64,000 bases of DNA from Pollutimonas bauzanensis (lineage in GTDB: Bacteria; Pseudomonadota; Gammaproteobacteria; Burkholderiales; Burkholderiaceae_B). Made by a program: the position numbers and the translations under genes. Shown piece by piece: positions 30,859 to 40,419 of the stretch. Below the pieces are notes generated by a model, which saw only the letters and a list, made by a program, of their open reading frames with translations, was not told the origin of the DNA and made no database searches. Position 1 is the first letter of the stretch, and each line of letters begins with the position of its first letter. The stretch is from the NCBI RefSeq assembly GCF_900129885.1, contig NZ_FQXE01000008.1:1-64000 (forward strand), given 5' to 3'.

Positions 30859-31692
30859 CTACAGGATGAGCCCTTCGCTTATGCGTTTCCGCAGCCCGTC
30901 CAGGATGACCAGTTCGGCTTCGCGGGTGAAGTCGCCCGCTTCCACCATGGACCAGAGCTCGTCCAGGGACACCAGCCGGATCTCGCTGACTTCGCCGTCC
31001 AGGTTGCGCGGCTTTACCGATTCGGCCAATACGCAGTCGCTGACCAGCACATCCTCGACCTGGTAGCCTTCGGGCAAGCGCCTATGCATGCGCAGGATGA
31101 TGCGCAAGGGCGAGCGGCCCTCTATGTCGCTGGCGACCAGGCCGGCTTCCTCGTTGCTTTCGCGCAACAAGGAAACGTCCAGGCTCTCGCCGGCCCCCGC
31201 CAGGCCTCCCACCAGGGTGTCCCACAGGCCCGGATCGGTGGACTTGCTGAGCGCCCGCCGCGCGATCCACAGCTTGCCGTCGGGCGACCAGGCGTTCAGA
31301 TGCACAGCCTTGGTCAGCAGGCCCAAGGGACGCACGGCGGCGCGCTCGATGACGGCCAGGCGGCGGCCTTCGCCGATTACGTCCAGCAATTCGTCGCGCC
31401 AGCCGCGCAGGCAGCCGGTGTCTTTCAGGGATAGCGCCAACTGCGCCAGGACGGCGTTCAGGGGCATGCGCTGGCGGGGCGATGCCGTGATGTGCACCGC
31501 TTCGTCTTCCACGTGTATGCCGGGCAGGCCGTCGAGGTGGCCGGTGGCTTTGGCGGTGATCCAGCCCGCGACCTTGCCGGCCACCGTCAACGGGCGCGAA
31601 CCGCTGGGAGGCAGTTGCTGGATTCGTTTGGCCAGTTGTTGGTAACGGGTGCCTAGGGCAGGCGTCATGGCTCGGGCGTGTGCATCTTTCAT
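30859..31692 (-). CDS. Nudix hydrolase with DUF4743 N-terminal domain
   Basis: A 277-residue protein. The Nudix box reads GGLAGAGESLDVSLLRESNEEAGL, fitting Gx5Ex7REUxEExGU. The N-terminal 120 residues form a DUF4743 domain as found in proteins related to eukaryotic thiamine-pyrophosphokinase-fused Nudix enzymes that hydrolyse oxidised thiamine diphosphate analogues. That activity is only an analogy. I start at 31692 (MKDAHARAM); the upstream frame adds a dozen non-conserved residues. It is divergent from the cytochrome oxidase operon. Confidence 0.82.
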   Translation of the reverse strand: MKDAHARAMTPALGTRYQQLAKRIQQLPPSGSRPLTVAGKVAGWITAKATGHLDGLPGIHVEDEAVHITASPRQRMPLNAVLAQLALSLKDTGCLRGWRDELLDVIGEGRRLAVIERAAVRPLGLLTKAVHLNAWSPDGKLWIARRALSKSTDPGLWDTLVGGLAGAGESLDVSLLRESNEEAGLVASDIEGRSPLRIILRMHRRLPEGYQVEDVLVSDCVLAESVKPRNLDGEVSEIRLVSLDELWSMVEAGDFTREAELVILDGLRKRISEGLIL

Positions 31693-31952
31693 GCAATAAT
31701 TGTAGTGGAAGCTTGGCCTGCCCCGCATGATTTCTGGCTATCGCGAGCCTATGGACCATACCGAATCAGCCCACTGCAAGCTCTAGTTCGCTATAATCCT
31801 GCGGTCTATAGGTGATTCGAGCAGGTATTGCCCCAGCATTTATCATTTTAAACCTGCCATTCAATAATTATGTGTGCGTCCAGTGTTTTCATGATCGTCT
31901 CGTTTGATCAAAGTCAACACTTGGCTGGAACACGTCGTATTTCGAGGTCAGC
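31693..31952 (+). promoter_or_regulatory. Upstream region of the cytochrome c oxidase operon
   Basis: A 260-base divergent intergenic region. A perfect TATAAT lies at about 31792-31797 on the plus strand without a good -35, the likely promoter area for coxB. The ribosome site gaggt precedes the coxB ATG. I see no other motif I can name. Confidence 0.4.
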
Positions 31953-33113
31953 ATGAAGAAGTTGAGAGGGTTACTGGGCACTGGCGCATTGCTAATGGCA
32001 GGCGCAGCCGGTGCACAGGTCGAGGACATGCCGGGAGGCCCGCGGGTCAATCAGCTCAACCTCCACGAGGGGGTGACACAGATCGCACACGAGATCATGT
32101 GGATACACTGGATGATGCTGATCATCTGTGCCGTGATTTTCGTCGGTGTGTTCGGAGTGATGTTCTACTCCATCATCATGCACCGCAAATCGCGCGGCGC
32201 CGTGGCCGCGAAATTCCATGAGCATGTGGGCATCGAAGTCGCCTGGACCATCATCCCCTTCATCATCGTCATCGCCATGGCTCTGCCGGCCACCCGCACC
32301 GTGGTGGCCATGAAAGACACCAGCAGCTCCGACCTTACTGTCAAGGTAACCGGCTATCAATGGAAATGGGGCTACGAATACATCGACGGCCCGGCCCAGG
32401 GGGTCAAGTTCCTGGCAAATCTGGCTACGCCCCGGGCCCAGATCGACGGCACGGAGCCCCGCGGCAATCTCTACCTGATGGAAGTCGACAAGGCCCTGGT
32501 CGTCCCCGTCAACAAGAAAGTGCGCATAGTCCTGACCTCCAACGACGTCATCCACTCATGGATGATTCCTGAATTCGGCGTCAAGCAGGACGCGATGCCG
32601 GGCTTCCTGCGCGATACATGGTTCCGCGCCGAGAAAATCGGCACCTACCGCGGCCAGTGCGCCGAGCTCTGTGGCAAGGACCATGCCTTCATGCCGATCG
32701 TGGTGGAAGTGGTCTCCCAGGCCGACTACGACAAGTGGGCCGCCGACCAGAAGAAGGCGCTGGCCGCCGCTGCCGACGACCCCAACAAGAAGTGGACCAA
32801 AGAAGAGCTCATCGCCCGCGGCCAACAGGTTTACACTACAACCTGTGTCGCCTGCCACCAGGCAACTGGCAAAGGCCTTCCCGGCACCTTCCCGGCGCTC
32901 GATGGCGACGAAAAATTCGTGCTTGCGCCCATGAAGGGCCAAATTCTTACCGTGCTCAATGGCCATCCAGGCACTGCCATGGCGGCCTTCCGCGATCAAT
33001 TGAACGATGTTGAAATCGCCTCTGTCATTACCTACACCCGCAATTCCTGGGGCAACGCAGGAAAAGGTAAGGATCCGGTCGTTCAACCCGCCGACGTCAA
33101 AGCCCTGCGCTAA
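31953..33113 (+). CDS. ctaC: Cytochrome c oxidase subunit II with fused cytochrome c domain
   Basis: A 386-residue subunit II of an aa3-type (caa3-like) oxidase. A signal peptide (to about AGAAGAQ, residue 22) and two helices precede the CuA domain, where NDVIHSWMIPEFGVKQDAMPGF, GQCAELCGKDHAFM supply the His, Cys, Glu and Met ligands. The C-terminal extension carries a heme c motif TCVACHQATGKGLPGTFPAL and a distal Met in APMKG. So electrons from cytochrome c reach CuA via an attached heme. First gene of the oxidase block. Confidence 0.95.
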   Translation: MKKLRGLLGTGALLMAGAAGAQVEDMPGGPRVNQLNLHEGVTQIAHEIMWIHWMMLIICAVIFVGVFGVMFYSIIMHRKSRGAVAAKFHEHVGIEVAWTIIPFIIVIAMALPATRTVVAMKDTSSSDLTVKVTGYQWKWGYEYIDGPAQGVKFLANLATPRAQIDGTEPRGNLYLMEVDKALVVPVNKKVRIVLTSNDVIHSWMIPEFGVKQDAMPGFLRDTWFRAEKIGTYRGQCAELCGKDHAFMPIVVEVVSQADYDKWAADQKKALAAAADDPNKKWTKEELIARGQQVYTTTCVACHQATGKGLPGTFPALDGDEKFVLAPMKGQILTVLNGHPGTAMAAFRDQLNDVEIASVITYTRNSWGNAGKGKDPVVQPADVKALR

Positions 33114-33200
33114 GCCAACGGTGCGTTTCAAACAAATTTGAATGTTTTTTTACCGGGCGGCCGTCTAGCGGCACCCGGTTGAGTAGGAAGGAGTTCCACC

Positions 33201-34799
33201 ATGAGCAGCGTTACTGCCGATCACGTCCCAGCCAGTCACGGGCACGACGACCACGACCACAGGCCCCACGGCTGGCGGCGCTGGCTGTTTGCCACCAACC
33301 ACAAAGACATCGGTACGATGTACCTGATCTTTTCGTTCAGCATGCTGCTCGAGGGCGGCGTGCTGGCTTTATTGATACGCACCGAACTGTTTTCGCCCGG
33401 CCTGCAGTTTTTCCAGCCTGAATTGTTCAACCAGTTCACCACCATGCACGGCCTGATCATGATTTTCGGCGCCATCATGCCGGCGTTCGTGGGTTTCGCC
33501 AACTGGATGATTCCGCTGCAAATCGGCGCATCCGACATGGCTTTTGCCCGCATGAACAACTTCAGCTTCTGGCTGCTGCCTATCGGCGCCATCCTGATGA
33601 CGGCCTCGTTCTTCGTGCCCGGCGGCGCCAATGCCGCCGGCTGGACCATGTACGCGCCGCTGTCGCTGCAAATGGGCCCCGGCATGGATTTCACCATTTT
33701 CGCCGTGCACATCCTGGGCGCGTCGTCCATCATGGGCGCCATCAACATCGTCGTGACCGTGCTGAATATGCGCGCGCCGGGCATGACCTTGATGAAGATG
33801 CCGCTGTTCTGCTGGACCTGGCTCATCACCGCCTACCTGCTCATCGCCGTGATGCCGGTGCTGGCCGCCGCCGTGACCATGCTGCTGACCGACCGCCATT
33901 TCGGCACCAGCTTCTTCAACGCCGCCGCCGGCGGCGATCCGGTCCTGTATCAGCACGTGTTCTGGTTCTTCGGCCACCCCGAGGTCTACATCATGATCCT
34001 GCCGGCTTTCGGCATCGTGTCGGCCGTAGTCCCCGCGTTCGCCCGCAAGCAGCTGTTCGGCTACGCCTCCATGGTTTACGCCACCGCCGCCATCGCCATC
34101 CTGTCCTTCCTGGTATGGGCGCACCACATGTTCGCCACCGGCATGCCGGTTACGGGCCAGCTGTACTTCATGTATGCGACCATGCTTATCTCGATCCCCA
34201 CGGGCGTCAAGGTATTCAACTGGGTTGCCACCATGTGGCGCGGCTCCATGACTTTCGAAACACCCATGCTGTTTGCGATCGGGTTTATCTTCGTGTTCAC
34301 GATAGGCGGTTTCACCGGCCTGATCCTGGCCGTCGCGCCCATCGATATCGCGGTGCATGACACCTACTATGTGATCGCCCACTTCCATTATGTGATGGTG
34401 GCAGGCTCGCTGTTCGGCATGTTCGCCGGCGCCTACTACTGGATGCCGAAATGGACCGGCCGCATGTACAACGAAAAACTGGGCAAGCTGCATTTCTGGT
34501 CCAGCATGATTTCGTTCAACATCACGTTCTTCCCCATGCACTTCCTGGGGCTGGCCGGGATGCCGCGCCGCTATGCCGACTACGCCGCCCAGTTCACCGA
34601 CTTCAACCAGATCGCCACCATAGGCGCCTTCTGGTTCGGCCTGTCGCAGCTGATATTCCTGTTCCTCACCCTGAGATGCTATGCCGGACACGGCGAACCC
34701 GCCCCGGCCAAACCTTGGGAAGGCGCCACTGGCCTGGAATGGACCGTGCCTTCGCCAGCACCCTTCCATACCTTTGTCGTCCCCCCAGTCGTCAAGTAA
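33201..34799 (+). CDS. ctaD: Cytochrome c oxidase subunit I
   Basis: A 532-residue heme-copper oxidase subunit I with twelve helices. Heme a His in TMHGLIMIFG, CuB/Tyr motif in FWFFGHPEVYIMILPAFGI (His-Pro-Glu-Val-Tyr cross-link), CuB His pair in WAHHMF, and the heme a/a3 ligands in HDTYYVIAHFHYVMV are all present. The K channel Lys region and the D-channel entry resemble the A1 type. A ribosome site aaggag precedes the ATG. It follows ctaC by 87 bases. Confidence 0.97.
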   Translation: MSSVTADHVPASHGHDDHDHRPHGWRRWLFATNHKDIGTMYLIFSFSMLLEGGVLALLIRTELFSPGLQFFQPELFNQFTTMHGLIMIFGAIMPAFVGFANWMIPLQIGASDMAFARMNNFSFWLLPIGAILMTASFFVPGGANAAGWTMYAPLSLQMGPGMDFTIFAVHILGASSIMGAINIVVTVLNMRAPGMTLMKMPLFCWTWLITAYLLIAVMPVLAAAVTMLLTDRHFGTSFFNAAAGGDPVLYQHVFWFFGHPEVYIMILPAFGIVSAVVPAFARKQLFGYASMVYATAAIAILSFLVWAHHMFATGMPVTGQLYFMYATMLISIPTGVKVFNWVATMWRGSMTFETPMLFAIGFIFVFTIGGFTGLILAVAPIDIAVHDTYYVIAHFHYVMVAGSLFGMFAGAYYWMPKWTGRMYNEKLGKLHFWSSMISFNITFFPMHFLGLAGMPRRYADYAAQFTDFNQIATIGAFWFGLSQLIFLFLTLRCYAGHGEPAPAKPWEGATGLEWTVPSPAPFHTFVVPPVVK

Positions 34800-34808
34800 G
34801 GCAAGCCC

Positions 34809-34919
34809 ATGACACCCGAACAACGCCGGAAGAACCGCCACACCGCCATCGCGCTGGTCATTATCATCATCGCGATCGTGGCATGGACCTTCTGGCGTGG
34901 CGGCACCCTCGGAGGCTAG
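34809..34919 (+). CDS. Cytochrome oxidase small assembly protein (36 residues)
   Basis: A very short frame: MTPEQRRKNRHTAIAL, then a single hydrophobic helix (IIIIAIVAWTFW) and RGGTLGG. It lies ten bases after ctaD and seven before the DUF2970 gene, exactly where betaproteobacteria encode a one-helix protein annotated as cytochrome oxidase small assembly protein. The basic N-terminus suggests an N-in orientation. Position and composition are the only evidence. Confidence 0.7.
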   Translation: MTPEQRRKNRHTAIALVIIIIAIVAWTFWRGGTLGG

Positions 34920-34925
34920 GCGGCC

Positions 34926-35150
34926 ATGACACAAGACATTCACGAACTCTCACGCCGGAAACTCAATTTCTTCCAGACGCTCAAGGCTGTCGCCTGGGGG
35001 TTTTTCGGCGTGCGCAAGGGCAAGGGCTATAGCGAGGACATCTCCAAGCTCAATCCCGTGCACCTGATACTTGCCGGAGTGCTGGCCGCCATCGTCTTCG
35101 TTGTGGTGCTGGTCATGGCTGCGCGCGGGCTCATTTCCTACTTGACCTAA
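34926..35150 (+). CDS. DUF2970 one-helix membrane protein
   Basis: A 74-residue protein with the DUF2970 core FFQTLKAVAWGFFGVRKGKGYSEDI and a single helix (about 48-72). Its conserved place in betaproteobacterial cytochrome oxidase operons suggests a role in assembly or stability of the oxidase; no activity is known. In related genomes cox11 (ctaG) lies just before this gene, but here only six bases separate it from the small assembly gene. Confidence 0.8.
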   Translation: MTQDIHELSRRKLNFFQTLKAVAWGFFGVRKGKGYSEDISKLNPVHLILAGVLAAIVFVVVLVMAARGLISYLT

Positions 35151-35186
35151 TATTTTTACTTTAATAATTCGCATCAGGAGAACACC

Positions 35187-36062
35187 ATGAGTGCAAGTCA
35201 CTTGGCTCAGGGCAACGAGGCACCTTACTATTACGTGCCCGCCGATTCAGTCCACCCGGTACGCGCAAGTTTCTGCTTGCTGCTGACCCTGCTGGGCGCA
35301 GCCCTCTGGATTAACAGCTACCACGTGGGTTTCTGGCTGTTCCTCGTGGGTATTCTGGGTCTTTTCGTGGTGCTGTTCGGCTGGTTCGGCGACGCCATCC
35401 GCGAGTCGGAAAGCGGCCTGAACAACCAGCGGGTGGATCATTCCTACCGCTGGAGCATGGCCTGGTTCATTTTCTCCGAGGTCATGTTCTTCGCCGCGTT
35501 CTTCGGATCGCTGTGGTACACCCGCGAGGTCACCACGCCATGGCTCAGCAACCTCGACCACCAGACGCTGCTGTGGCCCAACTTTTCGGGCACCTGGCCG
35601 AACCTGGGGCCAGCGGGCGTTGTGCCGGCATTCAAGACGGTCGGCCCCTTCTGGCTGCCCACCATCAACACGGCCTTGCTGCTGACTTCGGGCCTGACCC
35701 TTACCATCGCCCACCACGCCCTGCGCGCCAGCCATCGCGGCAAAGCGATTTTCTGGGTAGCCCTGACGGTCATCCTGGGCTTCAGTTTCGTGGCCTGTCA
35801 AGGATACGAATACTTCCACGCCTATCATGAACTGAACCTGCGTTTCGATTCCGGCGCCTACGGTTCGCTGTTCTATATGCTGACAGGCTTTCACGGCTTC
35901 CACGTCATCCTGGGCGCCACCTTCCTGACGGTCATCCTGTTCCGCCTGATCAAGGGGCACTTCACCGCCTCGCATCACTTCGGCTTCGAGGGCGCCGCCT
36001 GGTACTGGCACTTTGTAGACGTGGTCTGGCTGGGTCTGTACCTGTTCGTATACTGGTTCTAA
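35187..36062 (+). CDS. ctaE: Cytochrome c oxidase subunit III
   Basis: A 291-residue seven-helix subunit III. Recognisable parts are WFGDAIRESESGLNNQRVDHSYRWSMAWFIFSEVMFFAAFF (with the membrane Glu) and GSLFYMLTGFHGFHVILGATFL, plus the ending WHFVDVVWLGLYLFVYW. It stabilises the proton uptake pathway of subunit I. aggag precedes the ATG, and a strong terminator follows 19 bases after the stop. Confidence 0.95.
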   Translation: MSASHLAQGNEAPYYYVPADSVHPVRASFCLLLTLLGAALWINSYHVGFWLFLVGILGLFVVLFGWFGDAIRESESGLNNQRVDHSYRWSMAWFIFSEVMFFAAFFGSLWYTREVTTPWLSNLDHQTLLWPNFSGTWPNLGPAGVVPAFKTVGPFWLPTINTALLLTSGLTLTIAHHALRASHRGKAIFWVALTVILGFSFVACQGYEYFHAYHELNLRFDSGAYGSLFYMLTGFHGFHVILGATFLTVILFRLIKGHFTASHHFGFEGAAWYWHFVDVVWLGLYLFVYWF

Positions 36063-36081
36063 GCGATAGCGCTGTCCAATG

Positions 36082-36109
36082 AAAAAGGCTGGCCTCGCCA
36101 GCCTTTTTT
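36082..36109 (+). terminator. Intrinsic terminator after ctaE
   Basis: AAAAAGGCTGG, five-base loop (cctcg), CCAGCCTTTTTT: an 11-base stem with U run. The A run on the other side makes it usable in both directions, so it can also end the DUF2909 transcript from the minus strand. Confidence 0.9.
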
Positions 36110-36147
36110 CTAGAAGACGCCAGGACGGCACCGGGGAAGCGGCGCGC

Positions 36148-36354
36148 TCAATGGGCGGCGATGCCGGTGCTTTGTATCCAGCCCATATGGTGGGCGAACA
36201 GCACGAACAGGAACAGGGCTATCGACAGTCCGATGCGCACTGTCAGCGCATTGACCGTACGGTTGGTTCCGCCTTTGTCGCGCATGAGATAAAACAGGGC
36301 AGAGGCTAGACTTCCTACAATACCCAGGAACGCTAGGATTACTACGACACGCAT
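36148..36354 (-). CDS. Twin transmembrane protein (DUF2909)
   Basis: A 68-residue protein with two hydrophobic helices separated by a short charged loop (YLMRDKGGTNRTVNALTVRIGL). This matches small twin-helix proteins (DUF2909) found on the opposite strand inside betaproteobacterial oxidase clusters. Function unknown. It lies between ctaE and SURF1 and shares the ctaE terminator as a convergent gene. Confidence 0.75.
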   Translation of the reverse strand: MRVVVILAFLGIVGSLASALFYLMRDKGGTNRTVNALTVRIGLSIALFLFVLFAHHMGWIQSTGIAAH

Positions 36355-36389
36355 TTTTGGCCTCCGGTGAAACTGGAATTATTGCAGAC

Positions 36390-37193
36390 ATGGCACGCCC
36401 CCACACAACTTATCGCATTATTGCCGCCCTCGTCCTGCTGGGCGCCCTGGCAGTTGTGTTCGTATCGCTGGGCAACTGGCAGCTGGACCGGGCCGCGCAG
36501 CGCGTCGCCATCAAGACCGCCATACAAACCGGGCGCGGCGCCGCCCCCCTGCGTCTGAGTCCGGCGACGCCCGCGCGCGACCTGGTGCCCTGGCGCCCGG
36601 CGACCGCGCATGGCGTGTGGCTGCACAAGCTCACTGTACTCCTGGAGAACCGCAACTACCAAGGCCAGCCGGGATATTGGGTGGCCACGCCCCTGCTGAT
36701 CGACCAGGCCGCCAATACCGCCGTCCTGGTGCTGCGCGGCTGGCTGCCGCGGCCCATGCGGCCCGATGAAGCGATGCCCGGCATCCCCGCCCCGTCGGGC
36801 GAGCAGACCGTGGACGGCGAGCTGCTTGAACGCGTGCCGCGCCTTTTTGAGTTATGGTCATGGTCGGGAGGCAGCGCCACACAGTTGCCGGGCAAGCTGC
36901 CCGACGCCGCCAGGCCCGTGCCGCAGGTGCAGAATCTGGACTTGGCCGCCTATGGCAAAGCCACCGGTCTGACCTTGTTGCCCGCCGTCCTGGCCCAGGC
37001 CCCCGGGGTTGCGGCAGCGTCCGCCGCAGGCGGCACGCCGCTGCGGCAGGAATGGCCCGAGCCTTCGCTGGATGCCGATAAGAATCGCGGCTACGCGCTG
37101 CAGTGGTTCGGCTTCGCCGCCATCGCCGCCGTGGCGTGGCTGGTTATTGCATGGCGCGCCTTGCGCCGAAAGATTAAGTCCTCGACCTTGTAA
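36390..37193 (+). CDS. SURF1-family cytochrome oxidase assembly protein
   Basis: A 267-residue SURF1 homologue with helices at both ends (residues about 9-28 and 240-257) and a periplasmic domain between. Family markers are LGNWQLDRAAQR, LLENRNYQGQPGYWVATPL, LVLRGWLPRP and NRGYALQWFGFAAIA. SURF1 proteins assist heme a insertion into subunit I. I start at ATG 36390; the longer frame uses a TTG at 36357. First gene of the assembly group SURF1-CoxX-ctaA-ctaB-SCO. Confidence 0.88.
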   Translation: MARPHTTYRIIAALVLLGALAVVFVSLGNWQLDRAAQRVAIKTAIQTGRGAAPLRLSPATPARDLVPWRPATAHGVWLHKLTVLLENRNYQGQPGYWVATPLLIDQAANTAVLVLRGWLPRPMRPDEAMPGIPAPSGEQTVDGELLERVPRLFELWSWSGGSATQLPGKLPDAARPVPQVQNLDLAAYGKATGLTLLPAVLAQAPGVAAASAAGGTPLRQEWPEPSLDADKNRGYALQWFGFAAIAAVAWLVIAWRALRRKIKSSTL

Positions 37194-37202
37194 GGAAATA
37201 TT

Positions 37203-37847
37203 GTGGTCAGTCCTGCTCCCGTTACGCCCCGACAACCTTCCCGATCGCGATCGAGGGCGCCATTATTCCTGATCCTCGCGATTTGCCTGGCCCCGCTGGT
37301 CTTCGCCCTGCTCGCCTACTACGTGCCGGCGCTCGGACTGCGCCCGCAGGAAGCCAGCAACTATGGCACGCTGATCAACCCGCAGCGGCCCATGCCCGAC
37401 GCCGCCGCATTGCCGCTGGCCACGCTGGACGGCAAGCCATTCGACCTGAACAGCCTGCAGGGCAAGTGGCTGCTGGTCAGCGCGGACGAAGGCGCATGTC
37501 CCGAGGCCTGCGTGAAGAAGCTGTTTGTCCTGCGCAATTCGCACGCCAGCCAGGGCAAGAATGTGGAGCGCCTGGCGCGGGTGTGGTTCGTGACCGACGA
37601 CGCGCCGGTTCCCGGGCAGATACTCGAGGCCTACGTTGGCACCAATATGCTGCGCGCCGACCCGGAAAAGCTGGCCGCCTACCTGGCGCCCAACGCCAGC
37701 CCCGCCCAGCGCGAGGCGGCCCTCAAGGCGCCCATGTGGATTATCGATCCTCTGGGCAACCTGATGCTGGAATTCCCCGCTGATGCCGACCCCATTTCCG
37801 TACGCAACGACATCAGCAAATTGATACGCAACTCGCGAATTGGCTAG
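37203..37847 (+). CDS. Thioredoxin-fold cytochrome oxidase assembly protein
   Basis: A 214-residue membrane-anchored protein: one N-terminal helix (about 20-42) then a periplasmic SCO/thioredoxin-like domain with GKWLLVSADEGACPEACVKKLFVLR. The CPEAC pair sits where SCO proteins have CxxxC and may bind copper or act as a thiol reductant. GTG start, aagga upstream. It is a regular member of betaproteobacterial oxidase assembly clusters between SURF1 and ctaA. Confidence 0.78.
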   Translation: MVSPAPVTPRQPSRSRSRAPLFLILAICLAPLVFALLAYYVPALGLRPQEASNYGTLINPQRPMPDAAALPLATLDGKPFDLNSLQGKWLLVSADEGACPEACVKKLFVLRNSHASQGKNVERLARVWFVTDDAPVPGQILEAYVGTNMLRADPEKLAAYLAPNASPAQREAALKAPMWIIDPLGNLMLEFPADADPISVRNDISKLIRNSRIG

Positions 37848-37853
37848 GCAAGC

Positions 37854-38867
37854 ATGCTGGAACGCATCACTTCACGTTATAGAAAACTGGTATTCGCCAC
37901 CTGGTTCCTGACACTGGACCTGATCATGTTCGGCGCCTTTGTGCGCCTGACCGATTCGGGCCTGGGCTGCCCCGACTGGCCGGGCTGCTACGGGAAGATA
38001 AGCCCCATCGGCGCCAGCGGCCATATCGAACAGGCCGTGCAGGCCATGCCCTACGGCGCCGTCAGCTTTTCCAAGGCATGGATCGAAATGATCCACCGCT
38101 ACGCCGGCTCGATACTGGGCATGATGATCATCGGCATAGCCTACATGGCCTGGCGCCATCGCCGCCAGTTGGGCAATACCCCGCGCCTGGCCGTCGCGAC
38201 GCTGCTGGCGGTATGCATACAAGGCGCCTTCGGCGCATGGACCGTCACCCACCAGCTCATGCCCATCGTGGTGACCGGCCACTTGCTGGGCGGCATGATA
38301 TTGCTGGCGCTGATGACCTGGCTGGCCGCGCGCGAAAAGACCCATGCGCCGCTAAGTCCGCAAGCGCGGCGCTGGCGCCCCTGGATGGCCGCCGGGCTGG
38401 CCCTGCTGTTCATCCAGATTGCCCTGGGCGGATGGGTCAGCACCAACTATGCCGCCCTGGCCTGCATGGACTTTCCCATGTGCCATGGCGAGTGGGTGCC
38501 GCCCATGGATTTCGAAGGGGGGTACTCCCTGGTGCGCGGGCTCGGGCTGCTGCCTTCGGGCGCCATGATCTCCCAATACGCGCTGACCGCCATACATTGG
38601 GTGCACCGCAATTTCGCTTTCGTGGTGTTCGCTTACCTGGGCGTGCTCGCCTGGAAAATGCTGCCCGAGCCGGGCCTGCGCGGGCCCGCCAGGCTGATGC
38701 TGGCCTTGCTGCTGGCCCAACTGGTCACCGGCCTGACCACCATCTTCTTCCAGTGGCCGCTATTGATTGCCGTGCTGCATAACGGCGGCGCCGCCGGCCT
38801 GGTGCTGGCCAATGTCACTCTTCTGGTGCGCTTGTCGCGCGACTATAGGGCTAAAATACCGGTATGA
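37854..38867 (+). CDS. ctaA: Heme A synthase (COX15/CtaA)
   Basis: A 337-residue eight-helix membrane enzyme that oxidises the C8 methyl of heme O to give heme A. Marker segments are [57 protein letters not shown] and [11 protein letters not shown], providing the paired His ligands, plus the extracellular Cys pair CMDFPMC. It overlaps ctaB by four bases. Confidence 0.94.
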   Translation: MLERITSRYRKLVFATWFLTLDLIMFGAFVRLTDSGLGCPDWPGCYGKISPIGASGHIEQAVQAMPYGAVSFSKAWIEMIHRYAGSILGMMIIGIAYMAWRHRRQLGNTPRLAVATLLAVCIQGAFGAWTVTHQLMPIVVTGHLLGGMILLALMTWLAAREKTHAPLSPQARRWRPWMAAGLALLFIQIALGGWVSTNYAALACMDFPMCHGEWVPPMDFEGGYSLVRGLGLLPSGAMISQYALTAIHWVHRNFAFVVFAYLGVLAWKMLPEPGLRGPARLMLALLLAQLVTGLTTIFFQWPLLIAVLHNGGAAGLVLANVTLLVRLSRDYRAKIPV

Positions 38868-39754
38868 CTACCATCTCCGCCCCGACACCCGCTATTTTCC
38901 GGCAGTATCTGGTTTTGACCAAACCGCGGGTCACGCAGCTTGCGGTGTTTTGCGCCGTCATTGGCATGTTTCTGGCCAGCCCCGGCCTGCCTGACCTGGG
39001 CAAGGTGGTGGCCGGCACGGTGGGCATCTGGCTGCTGGCGGCCGCAGCCTTCGCCGTGAACTGCCTGATCGAACAGGAAATCGACGCCCGCATGCTGCGC
39101 ACCGCCAGGCGCGGCACGGCCCGCGGCACCATCAGCAACCTGCAGGTCATCACACTTTCCGGCGTCCTGGGCGGCCTGGGCATGCTGGTGCTGTACACCC
39201 TGGTCAACCCGCTGACCATGTGGCTGACCTTCGCCACCTTTGTCGGCTACGCCGTCATCTATACCATTATCCTCAAGCCGCTCACCCCGCAGAATATCGT
39301 CATAGGCGGGCTGTCGGGCGCCATGCCGCCCGCCCTGGGCTGGGCCGCGATCGCCAATTCCGTTCCCGCCGAAGCGTGGGTGCTGGTGCTGATCATCTTC
39401 ATCTGGACGCCGCCGCATTTCTGGGCCCTGGCCCTGTACCGCAACAACGACTATGCCAAGTCGGGCCTGCCCATGCTGCCTGTCACCCACGGCAAGCAGT
39501 TCACTCGCCTGCATATTCTGCTGTACAGCTTCGTATTGTTCGCCGCCACCCTGCTGCCGTTCATCGTGCGCATGAGCGGCGTGGTCTACCTGGTGGCCGC
39601 CATCATCCTCAGCGGCATGTTCATATCGTATGCCTGGCGCCTGTACAAAGCCTATTCCGACGAGCTGTCGCGCAAGCTGTTCCGTTTTTCCATCCTGTAC
39701 CTGGCTCTGCTTTTCGCAGCGCTGCTTGTTGACCACTGGGTCGCGCTAATCTGA
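38864..39754 (+). CDS. ctaB: Protoheme IX farnesyltransferase (heme O synthase)
   Basis: A 296-residue UbiA-superfamily enzyme with nine helices that attaches a farnesyl group to heme b. The first Asp-rich motif is [18 protein letters not shown] and the second is [49 protein letters not shown] is diagnostic for the heme O branch. It is coupled to ctaA by the ATGA overlap, so consecutive steps of heme A synthesis are made together. Confidence 0.95.
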   Translation: MTTISAPTPAIFRQYLVLTKPRVTQLAVFCAVIGMFLASPGLPDLGKVVAGTVGIWLLAAAAFAVNCLIEQEIDARMLRTARRGTARGTISNLQVITLSGVLGGLGMLVLYTLVNPLTMWLTFATFVGYAVIYTIILKPLTPQNIVIGGLSGAMPPALGWAAIANSVPAEAWVLVLIIFIWTPPHFWALALYRNNDYAKSGLPMLPVTHGKQFTRLHILLYSFVLFAATLLPFIVRMSGVVYLVAAIILSGMFISYAWRLYKAYSDELSRKLFRFSILYLALLFAALLVDHWVALI

Positions 39755-39774
39755 TACACAATCGTGGGTTCATC

Positions 39775-40377
39775 ATGTCCGGTTTTTCTAGCAAGCGCCG
39801 TATCCTCCTGACCGCCTCGGCCGCGGTTGCGCTGTCCCCCTTCCTGGCGGGCTGCAACAAGAAAGAACTCGCCTTCCAGGGTTCCGACATCAGCGGCACG
39901 CAGCTGGGCCGCGACCTGGACATGCAGGACGGCGACGGCAAGCCGCGCAAGCTGGCCGATTACAAGGGCAAGGTGGCGGTGGTGTTTTTCGGCTATACGC
40001 AATGCCCCGACGTCTGCCCCACCGCCATGGCGGAACTGTCGCAAACCATGGAACTGCTGGGCGCCGACGCCGCCAAGGTGCAGGTCATCATGATCAGCGT
40101 CGACCCGGCCCGCGACACGCCGGAGATCCTGTCCGCCTATGTCAAGGCGTTCAATCCCGCTTTCGTCGGCCTCACCGGCACGCCGGAACAGCTCAGCAAG
40201 ACCGCCAAGTCGTTCAAGGCCTATTATGCCAAGTCGTCGGGCGGCACCGCCGACCAGTACGGCATGGATCACGCCTCATCGTTCTACATCCTGGACCAGG
40301 AAGGCGAGGCGCGCGTGCTGGTCAGCGGCAACGCCACGGCCCAGGACATCGCCGCCGATATCAAGCAATTGCTGTAG
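39775..40377 (+). CDS. SCO-family copper-delivery lipoprotein
   Basis: A 200-residue SCO1/SenC protein. The N-terminus (KRRILLTASAAVALSPFLAGC) has a lipobox, so it should be a membrane-anchored lipoprotein. The thioredoxin fold carries GYTQCPDVCPTAMAEL with the copper-binding CxxxC and the distal His in GMDHASSFYI. It metallates the CuA site of subunit II. Last gene of the assembly group; a GC-rich hairpin follows (40386-40413). Confidence 0.93.
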   Translation: MSGFSSKRRILLTASAAVALSPFLAGCNKKELAFQGSDISGTQLGRDLDMQDGDGKPRKLADYKGKVAVVFFGYTQCPDVCPTAMAELSQTMELLGADAAKVQVIMISVDPARDTPEILSAYVKAFNPAFVGLTGTPEQLSKTAKSFKAYYAKSSGGTADQYGMDHASSFYILDQEGEARVLVSGNATAQDIAADIKQLL

Positions 40378-40385
40378 CGGCGGCC

Positions 40386-40413
40386 GGCGCCAGGCCGCGC
40401 GGCCTGGGGCGCC
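40386..40413. terminator. GC-rich hairpin between convergent genes
   Basis: GGCGCCAGGCC, gcgc loop, GGCCTGGGGCGCC lies between the SCO and antiporter stops. It lacks a U tract, so intrinsic termination is doubtful; it may stall polymerase or stabilise both messages. Confidence 0.4.
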
Positions 40414-40419
40414 CCATCT

